18,600 nucleotides of DNA from a bacterium (lineage in GTDB: Bacteria; Bacillota; Clostridia; Christensenellales; UBA1242), in assembly GCA_024692805.1 (NCBI GenBank), contig JAILMD010000029.1, positions 1 to 18,600 of the forward strand. The letters run 5' to 3'. A program made the position numbers and the translations under genes. This document shows, piece after piece, positions 6,001 through 16,000 of this stretch. The notes beneath the pieces were generated by a model that was not told the DNA's origin, ran no database searches, and worked only from the letters and a program-made list of their open reading frames with translations. The stretch's first letter is position 1, and each line of letters starts with the position of its first letter.

Positions 6001-7305
6001 AAAAAACTTACTTAAATCTTTAAATCCAACGTTTTGTTGCTCGTGAGTTTTCATATTTTTAATAGTTACATACTTCCCTTTTGCTTCATCTTCACCGATT
6101 ATAACAACATAAGGAATGTTAAGTTTGTCAGCATAAGCAAGTTTGTTTTTAAATTTTTTATCTTCTGCAAAAACTTGAACGTTTAACCCCTGCTCTCTGA
6201 TTGTTTTGCCAACCATACAGGCGATTGGTAAAAACTTTTCTTCAAATGGTAAAACTAAAACATCAATTAAACTTAATTTATCAGTTTTAATTAAATTGGC
6301 TTCACGAAGTTGATAGAATAACCTTGTTAACCCTATTGAAATTCCAACGCCAGGGAGTTTTTCTTTTGTGTAATAACCAGCAAGATTATCATATCTTCCG
6401 CCGCTGCAAACGCTTCCAATATTAGGATAATAAGTTAAGAATGTTTCAAAAACAGTCCCGGTATAATAATCAAGGCCTCTAACAATTGAAAGATTAACTT
6501 TAAAGTTTTCTTCAGGAACCCCTAATTCAAACAAACGACTTCCAACTAAAGCAAGTTCACCAACCCCTTCTTTATATAGCGAGTTTTTAATTTTTAAAGA
6601 AACAAGTTTTTCAACAACCTCTTTTAAGCTTCCTTTAATTCCAGCAAAGTTTTTGAGCATTTTGATACTAGTTTTATTAACGCCAAGTTCTTCTAAAAGC
6701 TCAGTTACCGCTTCTTCGCCAATCTTATCTTTTTTATCTAAGATTCGCATTACTTCCATTTTCTTATCTTCAAGCCCTAATTCAGCTAAAAGACCAGAAA
6801 CAATTTTGCGGTTGTTAATATTTATAACGAAAGGCCCAAAATTTAATTCTTTAAAAATGTTATAGATAACGCTAACACATTCTGAATCATTATAAAGACT
6901 AAGTTCACCTTTGCCGATAATGTCAATATCTGCTTGGTAAAACTCACGATAGCGCCCCTTTTGCGCCTTTTCACCACGATAAACTTTAGCAATTTGATAA
7001 CGTTTAAATGGAAATTCAAGGTAGTTAATGTTAGCGGCAACATATTTAGCAAGCGGAACAGTTAAGTCAAACCTAAGGCTAAGGTCATTATCTCCCTTGT
7101 TAAACCTATAAATTTGTTTTTCGGTTTCGCCACCAGCCTTTGCTAGCAAAACATCACTCCTTTCAATTGCAGGAGTGTCAATTGGTAAAAAGCCAAAAGA
7201 CTTATAAACTTTTTCAATTTTGTTTTTGATTTCATCAAAAAGCATTTGGTCGCCTGGAAGCAATTCCATTGTTCCTGACAGTGATTTTGGTTCAATAATT
7301 TCCAT
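5995..7305 (-). CDS. hisS: Histidyl-tRNA synthetase
   Basis: 436 residues, normal length. A class II synthetase that attaches histidine to tRNA-His in the cytoplasm. Motif 2 is YRGEKAQKGRYREFYQADID (109-128), the histidine-specific loop is RGLDYYTGTVFE (276-287), SGGRYDNL lies at 301-308, and motif 3 is GVGISIGLTRL (319-329). The C-terminal anticodon-binding domain covers about 346-436. It follows the divergent YhhN-family gene by eight bases; AGGAGG overlaps that gene's stop and lies four bases before the ATG. It is the last gene of the cysS unit and has its own terminator. No T-box leader is present directly in front of it. Confidence 0.97.
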   Translation of the reverse strand: MEIIEPKSLSGTMELLPGDQMLFDEIKNKIEKVYKSFGFLPIDTPAIERSDVLLAKAGGETEKQIYRFNKGDNDLSLRFDLTVPLAKYVAANINYLEFPFKRYQIAKVYRGEKAQKGRYREFYQADIDIIGKGELSLYNDSECVSVIYNIFKELNFGPFVININNRKIVSGLLAELGLEDKKMEVMRILDKKDKIGEEAVTELLEELGVNKTSIKMLKNFAGIKGSLKEVVEKLVSLKIKNSLYKEGVGELALVGSRLFELGVPEENFKVNLSIVRGLDYYTGTVFETFLTYYPNIGSVCSGGRYDNLAGYYTKEKLPGVGISIGLTRLFYQLREANLIKTDKLSLIDVLVLPFEEKFLPIACMVGKTIREQGLNVQVFAEDKKFKNKLAYADKLNIPYVVIIGEDEAKGKYVTIKNMKTHEQQNVGFKDLSKFFK

Positions 7306-7313
7306 AAAACCTC

Positions 7314-8045
7314 CTAAATTCTTGTTTTCGATATAAAGTTTTGATTAACAATTAAAATGCTTAACGCTAAAACAAACATTGCAGGATAATAAAAGGCAAC
7401 ACTTAAAATGTTAAGAGCTTTAATCTCCCCCGCAAAGAGATAATAAATTTGGAATAAGTCACTTAAAAATAAAAAGACAACTCCGGCAACAATAAACGAA
7501 TAAACAAGTTTATTGTTAACCCTAAAACAATTTGAAATGCTTTTCCCAACCATCAAACTAATTACGGCAACAAAACTAAATATTAAAATGTTATAACCAT
7601 AAAACATAAAGTTTTTGTTAAGCGTTATAATCAAAAAGCATAACGCAAAAATAACAACTGATATAACAGAATCTCTTAAACTAAATCCCGCTAAAACGAT
7701 AAAAGCGCTAACCAAACAAATTCTTGAAGCAGCAACAAAACTAGCACCAAGCGCAAAGTTAGAAACAAACAAAATATCACTAACAATATTAAAAACAACA
7801 GCAATCATAACTAAAATTGAAAATGTTATTTGTTTACCACTAAGTTTATTTTTTGTTCTTCCTAAAACAAAATTATAAACAGCGCAAGCAATAACAATCG
7901 CCCCTAAAACTGATCTTGTTAAATAAGCCGAAGTATTAGTTGACAAAAACAAAATTGTTAAAATAAACAAACAACAAGCAAAAATGACGTTTGCTATTAA
8001 AGTGTTTTTATTTTTGCTAATATCGTTTTGCTTTGTTTCTTGCAT
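7314..8045 (-). CDS. Divergent YhhN-like membrane protein
   Basis: 243 residues with about eight membrane helices. The order of helices and the two Asp motifs follow the YhhN/TMEM86 family and the paralogue at 4690-5385: SD at 89-90 in place of GD, SD at 195-196 in FLFLSDLFQI, and YYPA at 219-222 in place of YYGAQ. In the segment that matches AHCFYLAA of the paralogue it reads ASRICLVS, so His and Tyr are lost, and the later Gln is Met. Enzyme activity is therefore doubtful. The N-terminus (1-15) is a polar, charged tail. It starts at an ATG that overlaps the cysS stop (TAATG) and ends eight bases before hisS, so it is translated within the synthetase transcript. Confidence 0.75.
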   Translation of the reverse strand: MQETKQNDISKNKNTLIANVIFACCLFILTILFLSTNTSAYLTRSVLGAIVIACAVYNFVLGRTKNKLSGKQITFSILVMIAVVFNIVSDILFVSNFALGASFVAASRICLVSAFIVLAGFSLRDSVISVVIFALCFLIITLNKNFMFYGYNILIFSFVAVISLMVGKSISNCFRVNNKLVYSFIVAGVVFLFLSDLFQIYYLFAGEIKALNILSVAFYYPAMFVLALSILIVNQNFISKTRI

Positions 8046-9451
8046 TAAATCTTTTTATCCTTTAAATTAATTCCAAGGCTAGCAACTCTATCTCTAATCT
8101 TATCGCTAAGCTCATAATTTTTTTGTGCCCTTAAAGCACCTCTAACCTCATCAATAACTTTTAATAATTCTTCAACATTATTGTTATCTTGAGCCTTAAT
8201 TTCAGCAAACTCTAAGCCTAAAATTCTTTCCATAAAATCGCAAATTATCGTGTTTATTTCACAAATTTGCTGTAAATTTTGATTTTCTAGCGCATTTTTT
8301 GCAATTTTTGGAAGTTTTATAAGCTCACTAATCGCAACTGGCGTGTTAAAGTCTTCGTTCATTGCGGCAGTAAAGTTTTCGCAAATATTTTTAAGTTCTG
8401 GGGTTTTAACCTCAGCCTTTTTTGTTGTAACAAGTCTTAGGTCGTTAACCATTTGGTTTAGCTTTTCAAACTGCTCGCCTGCCTTTTTAATTGCTTCAAT
8501 TGTGAAGTCAATTGGGCTTCTATAATGAAACAAGAGAATGAAATATCTAACCCACATAGGTGGAACTTGTTTGAACAAATCTTCAAGTGTTATGAAGTTA
8601 TTAAGGCTCTTGCCCATTTTAGTTCCGTTAACAGTTATTAAGTTGTTATGCATAAAGTAATTAACAAATGGTTTTCCATTTGCAACTTCACTTTGGGCAA
8701 TTTCACTTTCGTGGTGTGGGAAAATATTATCAAGCCCACCGCCGTGAATATCAAAAGTTTCACCTAAGAATTTTTTGCTCATTGTTGAGCATTCAAGGTG
8801 CCAACCTGGATATCCTTCACCCCAAGGACTGTCCCATTTCATAATATGGCCGTTTTCAGCCTTCTTCCAAAGCGCAAAGTCTTCTGGATTACGCTTATCG
8901 CTTGCAACCTCAATTCTTTCACCACTCTTAGTTTTATCAAGCGTTCTATTTGAAAGGCTGCCATAACTAGCAAACTTCCTAACATCAAAGTAAACATTGC
9001 CTTTCTTCGTTACATAGCCATAACCTTTGTCAATAATAGCCTGAACCATTTTTATCATATCAGGAATGCAGGCAGTTGCTCTAACGCTAATACTAGGGCG
9101 TAAAACGTTAAGCTCGCGCATTGTGTCGAAATATAAGCACTCATATTTATAGGCAATCTCATATGGGTCAATATGCTCTTTTTTTGCTTGTTTAGCAATC
9201 TTATCTTCGCCATCATCACCATCGCCAACAAGATGACCAACGTCAGTTATATTTTGAACATATTTAACCTTAAACCCTAAAAATTGAAGATATCTATAAA
9301 CAACGTCAAAGTCAACATAACTTCTTGCGTGACCAACGTGAGTTGGGCCATAAACAGTTGGCCCACAAACATACATTTTAACCTCGCCAGCGTTAATTGG
9401 CTTAAAATCTTCTTTTCGCTTTGTTATTGAATTGTAAATTTTTAAACTCAT
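8045..9451 (-). CDS. cysS: Cysteinyl-tRNA synthetase
   Basis: 468 residues, close to the usual 460-470. A class I synthetase charging tRNA-Cys. The ATP site motifs are HVGH (38-41) and KMGKS (278-282). The zinc ligands that bind the cysteine thiol are visible: Cys29 in VCGPTVY, Cys221 in WHLECSTMS, and His246 and Glu250 in FPHHESE. The C-terminal helical domain ends with the charged tail NLKDKKI. The ATG at 9451 has AAGGT about eight bases upstream. A consensus-like promoter lies 22-50 bases upstream, so it heads the unit cysS / YhhN-like / hisS. The leader is too short for a T-box riboswitch. Confidence 0.98.
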   Translation of the reverse strand: MSLKIYNSITKRKEDFKPINAGEVKMYVCGPTVYGPTHVGHARSYVDFDVVYRYLQFLGFKVKYVQNITDVGHLVGDGDDGEDKIAKQAKKEHIDPYEIAYKYECLYFDTMRELNVLRPSISVRATACIPDMIKMVQAIIDKGYGYVTKKGNVYFDVRKFASYGSLSNRTLDKTKSGERIEVASDKRNPEDFALWKKAENGHIMKWDSPWGEGYPGWHLECSTMSKKFLGETFDIHGGGLDNIFPHHESEIAQSEVANGKPFVNYFMHNNLITVNGTKMGKSLNNFITLEDLFKQVPPMWVRYFILLFHYRSPIDFTIEAIKKAGEQFEKLNQMVNDLRLVTTKKAEVKTPELKNICENFTAAMNEDFNTPVAISELIKLPKIAKNALENQNLQQICEINTIICDFMERILGLEFAEIKAQDNNNVEELLKVIDEVRGALRAQKNYELSDKIRDRVASLGINLKDKKI

Positions 9452-9472
9452 AATTTAATTACCTTCTTTATA

Positions 9473-9501
9473 TTATTACGCTTTATAGCCCTATTTGTCA
9501 A
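9473..9501 (-). promoter_or_regulatory. Predicted sigma-70 promoter of the cysS unit
   Basis: On the minus strand a perfect TTGACA (9501-9496), a 17-base spacer and TAATAA (9478-9473). The predicted start is about 15 bases upstream of the cysS ATG. This is the strongest promoter match in the window. Confidence 0.75.
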
Positions 9502-9536
9502 GAAAACTCGGCTAGGCAATGCTTTTTAGCTTAGCC
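9502..9536 (-). terminator. Weak candidate terminator after the 164-residue protein
   Basis: GGCTA and TAGCC can pair with an inner GCT/AGC step around AAAA, followed by GAGTTTTC on the minus strand. The stem is short with an internal loop, and the T tract is poor. It overlaps the end of the coding region and sits just in front of the cysS promoter, which is the only reason to consider it. Confidence 0.3.
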
Positions 9537-10006
9537 AATTTCTTATCGTTTTCTATTATAACAAGCGCCGCAATCATTCCCGCAACGCTTAATCCAAAGC
9601 AAGTTGCTAAAATAACTTCAAGGCGAATTGTTGAAAAGCAAACAAACATTTCATCACTTGTTGAAATAAAGCGTTTATTAGTTATTGTTCCAAAAAGCGT
9701 TTTAGCGGTATTCTCGCCGTCTGTTGTTAAGATATAAACATTATTATTCTCAATCAAGCATTCTTTTTTAAAACTTTCAGATTCGCTTAAATTGCCTGCA
9801 ACATAAACTGAATAATCAGCATAATATTTGTTTTCTTTATATTCAATTGTTAAGTTTTTAGTTACGCCACTGTCTTTTAAAACATAGTTGTGGTTAAGAC
9901 TTGCTGAAATATTCAGCAAGGTTAACCAACCAACTAAAAATACTATCGCGCAGCACATTCCAATTAAAAGCATTGGCCATTTAAATAGTTCTTTTGTTTT
10001 GTTCAT
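9512..10006 (-). CDS. Two-helix membrane protein with outer loop, coupled to the giant protein
   Basis: 164 residues, not recognised. Helix 1 is at about 11-33 and helix 2 at about 127-151, with a polar loop of about 93 residues (34-126) between them. A positively charged N-terminus suggests that the loop faces outward. The loop is rich in Asn, Ser, Tyr and Thr with Cys83 and Cys123; the C-terminal tail is short and basic. The ATG at 10006 follows the stop of the giant protein with no base between (TAAATG), and AGGAGG lies within the last codons of that gene, so translation is tightly coupled. Possible roles are assembly, anchoring or secretion of the giant protein; this is inferred from position only. 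Confidence 0.8.
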   Translation of the reverse strand: MNKTKELFKWPMLLIGMCCAIVFLVGWLTLLNISASLNHNYVLKDSGVTKNLTIEYKENKYYADYSVYVAGNLSESESFKKECLIENNNVYILTTDGENTAKTLFGTITNKRFISTSDEMFVCFSTIRLEVILATCFGLSVAGMIAALVIIENDKKLAKLKSIA

Positions 10007-13000
10007 TTATTCCTCCTGAGAATAAGTTACAGAACCAGATTCTTTAATAACATTCGTTCTTCTAAAGTATTCTTTTACAACGCAGGATCCAGCTCTAGAG
10101 AGTTCCCAAATTTCTTTATTTTGTGGGTTATACTTACCAGAGAAATGGATACCAGAATAAACATTTTCACTTCTTGTTCTAGTCGTATAACAGATTAAAT
10201 TATATACCTTACCTTTAACCTTAACTTGAAAATCTCCATTAGTACCATCAATATCCGGTATATCTTTAAACAAATTCTTGCCATTAATACCAGCACAGTC
10301 AATAACTGGTTTGATATTAACATCTGGTGCCTTAGTATAATAATCCTTACCGGCACCTACTTTATATTGATAATATGTGATCCCTACTTTAAAAAGCCAT
10401 TCGTCTGTCCAAACCTTAACCTCTTTTGCTCCAACTCTAATAACTTGGTTATCTGGATCTTTAACGGAGAAAGTCGCATTGGTAACAAGTGATGATGTGC
10501 TAGTAAATTTAGAAGTAAAAGTAACCTCTGCATCCGTTGAAACTAAATAAACTCCGCCATTGCTTCCACTCTTTAATCCACCTCCCCTGGCCGCTAACCC
10601 AAGTGTGAACGATACCTTTTGGACCTGACCAAATGTATCAATAAATTTTACAGTTACAGTTCTATTATTACTTGTAAAATATATAGCAGGAACTTTAATT
10701 ACAATTTTTGAAACTTGGTTAGACCCATCAGTTGTCATAACACAATCTTTAGTTATATCCCTAGTTCCGACCATAACCTGGCGAGTGATGTAACCAAAGT
10801 TGTTAATCGTTTTATCAGCCTTACTTTTATCAATTGGGAAAGATAGTTGTAATGATTTATAAAATCCAGCGCCACCATATGGAACGGTATAACTTGCCCC
10901 TGATTCACTATCAGTTCCTCCACCGCCTGCATTAAAATTATAGATAATATAATCATCAATTGTATTTGCGATATCGAATTGCCCGTTTTCATCAGTTTGT
11001 AATTCATCAGCAACGTTAACTGTCATTTCAAGTTTTCTGTCAGGAATATCATAAACAGCATAATACTCTGGATTTCCTGTAAAGCTAAATCCGCCAGCGC
11101 AATCAATAAGAATAACATTTTTAAGTTGTTGAATTGTAAAATGTTGAAGCAAAACGTCAGGCGTTATTGGCTTTTTTCTCAACCCAAGATCAGCATAACT
11201 AACTTTTAGGTCATCACCAAGATTAACCCAATAAAGGAATCTTACGTTTTCATTATCATCAATCATATCTGGCCAATAGAAACTTGTTGCAATAGGAAGG
11301 TTTAAAATTGTTTGCCCATCAATGCTATCGCTCCAATCATACTCAGATTCGTTAATTCTAATTCCGTTACTCGTGCTAATTGCAACATAGTTTCTTCCTG
11401 TTTGAATAACTTTATAATCTCCACCCTTATATTCATAGAAACGAACTTGGCTTTCACTTACGTTAGTGAAAATAAGTTTACAATAGATATTAATATTTCT
11501 TATTGCTTCAGGAGTTACATTAGATATTGGTTGGTTACAAGAAGAATCAGAATAAAGTTTGTTATCATTATTATAGAAAATAGTGTCGCCACCAAAGTTA
11601 GGATTAACTATAGTAATTCTAGAAAGATAAGGAACATTAGAATAATCAACCTTCCATTCGTTATGTGGCGCTCCTGAAGTTGATTTTTTATCATTAAATA
11701 AAACCGGAATAACTGAGATGTTGAAAGTTTGTCTATCAAACTCAAGGGTAAAGTCATAACTAGCAACTGCCCTATCAATAGTTATTGTTGAGTCTTGTTT
11801 GCCGGTTGAATCTTGACCCTCATCTCTTAAAGCATATCTATTAAACGAAACTGAATACTTATCAAGAGTTCCCTTCCTGTTAGCAGGATCAGAATAGAAA
11901 GTATAATTCCTATCAGCAATAAATCCATTTTCAGAAGCGGTGTAACTAATCTCATTTCCGCCAATTGAATAGAGATAATGACCTTCAGCCATTGTTAAGT
12001 TAACAACTAATTTTTGATAAAATTTTAGATAAACATCTTTAATTTGAGGTGATGCAATTTCAATATTTGTTTTCCCTTCAATTGCTTTATTATTTTGATC
12101 ATAAACAGTATAAACTAACCTAAGGCTTGATTGTAAGTTATCTTGATCAGGTAAATCAGCGCTGCTCCAACCTAAATTATTAGGACTTGAAGATAAACCT
12201 ATTCCATTAAACAACCAACTATAAACAGGATCAATTTTAATAGAAACTTTATATTCGTTCATTATCCATTTAGCATAAAGAACAACTGGATTAAGGTTAT
12301 CCCAAGCGATATCCCATTTATGGCAAAGTTCACCATTTTTGTTAAAGTATTTAATGTCGTTTCCGTTATCTGGATCATGATAATAAAGCCCATCAAAAAC
12401 ATACCCGCAAGCTTCAGGAACGGTTATTGGGATTGGTACATCTTTAGCGTCATTTTCACTTAAACCAGCCAAGTCAGTATCAAGTAAATAAGGAATATTG
12501 ATATTAAATTGAATTCCACTAACAACATAAGAATCATCAGTTGTTGTTGCCCTAGTTGGCAATGTTTTAGTAACGCCATTATTAGTGCCGTTATAATCTT
12601 TATCTATCCAAGCAACATCAGTATTAGCATCATTACTAATGCTATTAAACACGGCTTCACTTCCACCCAAATTATGTTCTGGGCTATAATAAACAACAAC
12701 TTTAACATATTGCCTAACCCATGTTGCTTTGAAAACTATAACAGTATCATCACTTATAGTTGAAACTGATTTATCAAAGAAATCATAAGTTAATTTAGAG
12801 TTTGTGTTTGGATAAACTCTTTTATCAGCATCATCGCCAGACATATTTATTTTAGCAAATTCATTTTCCCAACCTGTAAAGTTATAACCAACGCAACTAA
12901 CATTAGGAATTGACAAAACTTTATCAAAACCAATTTGAACTCGTGCATTTGTTGCATTATCAATATTATCTATTGTTAATAAGTCATAAACATAATAACT

Positions 13001-16000
13001 AACGCCTGCGCCATAAGAAGTTCCAATAAATAAATCTGGAATTTCCTCATCTAGTTCAAACTTAACGGTATAAACTTTTGCTTGCCAATAACAATAAAGA
13101 TTAAGCGTTCCAACTACTGTTACAATTGAATCAGTTATAACTTGGTCATTAGCATCATAAATCAAATAATCCAAAACGCCGGTTGGGTTAGCGCTTTCAT
13201 CAAAACCTAAAAGCCTATAACCTAACCTTGTTGGTAAGTCAACTTTTGTTCCTTCGTTATTAAATTTAACAACACCATTATCAATGAATAAGAAGTAATC
13301 ACCAAAATGATAAGTTAATTCAAATGATTTTGTGCTTCCCCTATTCCAAATAGTCGAACCACCATCATTGTCATTTGCAAAAATTTTAATAGTTGCTTTT
13401 TCAATCTTCCAAATAGCATAAGCCTTAATCTCACTATTATATTCAGGAAGGAAGTTAACTAAATTGTTTTGAGCAGATTTAACTGTTGTTGCAAAAGCGG
13501 CCCTTGATGCGCTATTTTCAGTTTGAGTTTCAATATATGAGTTTTCTAATGAATAAAGAATAAAGTTATTTTCATCTAATAAAATTCCATAAGGACTAGT
13601 TTCTGTTATAGGCTCTGACCATTCCCCAGCAATTCGCCAGCCATAAAATTTAATTCCACTAACAGCATTAGCGCTAAGCCCATAAAATGCGTTAACAAAT
13701 GAATCACTATCAATAATGTCATCAAAATGGTAATCTTCAACCTTAACTGTTTGTGGGGTTGCATCTTTATTAATTGATGTTTGAATGCCGCCGCCATTAA
13801 GTGTTACAACATAGTTAGGCAAAACGTCATTTTCGTTTCTTACTGCCCTGTTAACGTCATAAACAATGTCATAAGATTTAGCAATAAACCTAACAACCAA
13901 AGTTGGTATTGCTTGGTTATCGTTATATAAAAGTTTTGTTGTTATATAACCAAAATCGTCTTCAAAAAGATTAACATCTTCAGTATTTGTTATCGCCAAA
14001 ACCTTTCCGCTTCGTTTTAAAGTGATTAAAATAATTGGCTTATCATCAACTCTATCAATATAAATTGTAAAATTAGCACTAACTTCATTTTTTCTTGAAT
14101 CTTCTGTTACAAGTTTTTCTGTTAAAATGTTGGCAAATTCTACAAAATTTCCTTGTTGCGATTCTCTAAGTTTAGGGTTTTTCCCTTTTCCATAATATTC
14201 AAACGTTAAACCTAATTGTTTAAACCTTGTTTCTAATAAAGAGTTGAAAACAGAATAATCATAACTTCCGTCATCATTTTTCTTAACATATTGTTGTCTG
14301 TCTTTATATGAATACCATTCATCTTCGCCATTATTATCTTTATCAGCATAATAACCAGCATCAAAATTGACAGTTATGGTTGTTAATTTCTTTCTTAAAT
14401 TAATAACTGCCTTATTGTTGTTTCCACGTTTTTGTGATTCAACCTCAATATTGTTTGGCATTGTTATTGAATTAACTTCAATAAAGTTTGAATAACCATT
14501 TATTATATCGCAAGTAACGCTACCGCCATTTTCAAAACCAACGTTATTATTAATGTTATAAAGGTTAGTTGCAATATTATTTTCTTCGCTAATGCCAAGA
14601 TCCCCAACATTGCCGATCAAAACATAAAGCGTAAATGTATCGCCAGTTGCGCTTGTAAAACTAGGATCTCCACTATCTGAATAATAGATGCTATTCGTAT
14701 GGCTATAAAGAGCATCGGTTGCAGTCCCGATAGTTTCAGCATCACCTGGTTGTTGTAATGATCTAGTTACAAACTGTAATGAATTGTTATAATTAACAAC
14801 CGCTTTATAATCAAGGTCGTTTCCGTTTCCGTTTTGGAATTGAACGATTGGGTTGTTAACCTGCAGAAGCATAATGCTTTCATATTCACAATCAATTTTA
14901 ACATTTGCATAAGTTCCATAAAGTTTAACAACAATATTATACCACGTTCTAGTTGAACTGCTTGTTTGGCCGCCATCTTGGTTAGCACCAAATTCAATAG
15001 TTATTGGGCTCGCTATTATTTTAAGTGTGCTTTCACCACTGTTATTTACTGAATCATAATAATAAATGCTATATCTTAATTCATTACTAACAATGCTAGG
15101 ATAAACCTTAGCAACAAGTTGTTTATCGTTGTTATAAGTAACATAAACATTTTTAAGATAATAACCATTAAAATTGTTATTTAATGTTACGCTGTTAGTC
15201 GCGTCAGTTGCTGACCTTTTCTGTCCGTCAGCCGTTTCAGCAATTTTAACATTATTATAGCCATCAAATGTTGCATAAACTGAATAAGAGCTACCCCTAA
15301 ACTCACCAAATGTAACAACAAAAACTTTATCGCCTATTGTTATATAATCCCCTGATGAAACACTTTCTTTGTTAATTTCATAAGTTAAATTTAAGGTAAA
15401 TAAACCACCCTGAATGTTAGAAACACCAAAAGATAACAATGCCCCACCAAGATTAAATATCTTTGTGTTATCAGTTAAAGTTTCTTGGGCACTGCCATCG
15501 GGATAATAACGGCAAACCTTGTTAGTTAAATCAATAGCATATTTGCCTTGAGTTGAATTATTAATATATATTTCGCAATAAATATAAACAACTCTATTAT
15601 CACCATCAACACCGCTTGACCAATTTAATGTTATATTATAAAGATCTAAAACGCTATTATACCTTTCATTATTAAGGTCATAAACAAGGTCACCAAAACT
15701 AATATTTGTTGGAAAGTTTGAGTAAATTGGGTAATCTGTTCCATTATGGTTTCCATCAAGTTTAAAACTTATAGCAGAAGTTCCATAAGGGTTAAACTTT
15801 GAATATTCTTTAACAAAATAGTTGGCTTCAACTGTTGTTTCATTTTCTTGATAAACAAAGTTTCCGCTATCAGCAGAAATATTACCTGTTGCCTGACTTG
15901 CAAAACTATTAGCATAATTCTCAATATGATCCTTATTGCTGTTATAACTTGAATCGCTAACAACAACGCCATAAAGATTATATTTAGCCTCTGTTAAAAC

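Noticed and set aside
9452..9511. T-box riboswitch in front of cysS
   Set aside because: The gap is only 60 bases and is occupied by the promoter; there is no room for a T-box structure.
10084..10101. Adjacent BamHI and XbaI sites (GGATCC AGC TCTAGA), like a cloning vector polylinker
   Set aside because: The bases code in frame for the giant protein, no further vector sequence follows, and the spacing does not match a common polylinker.
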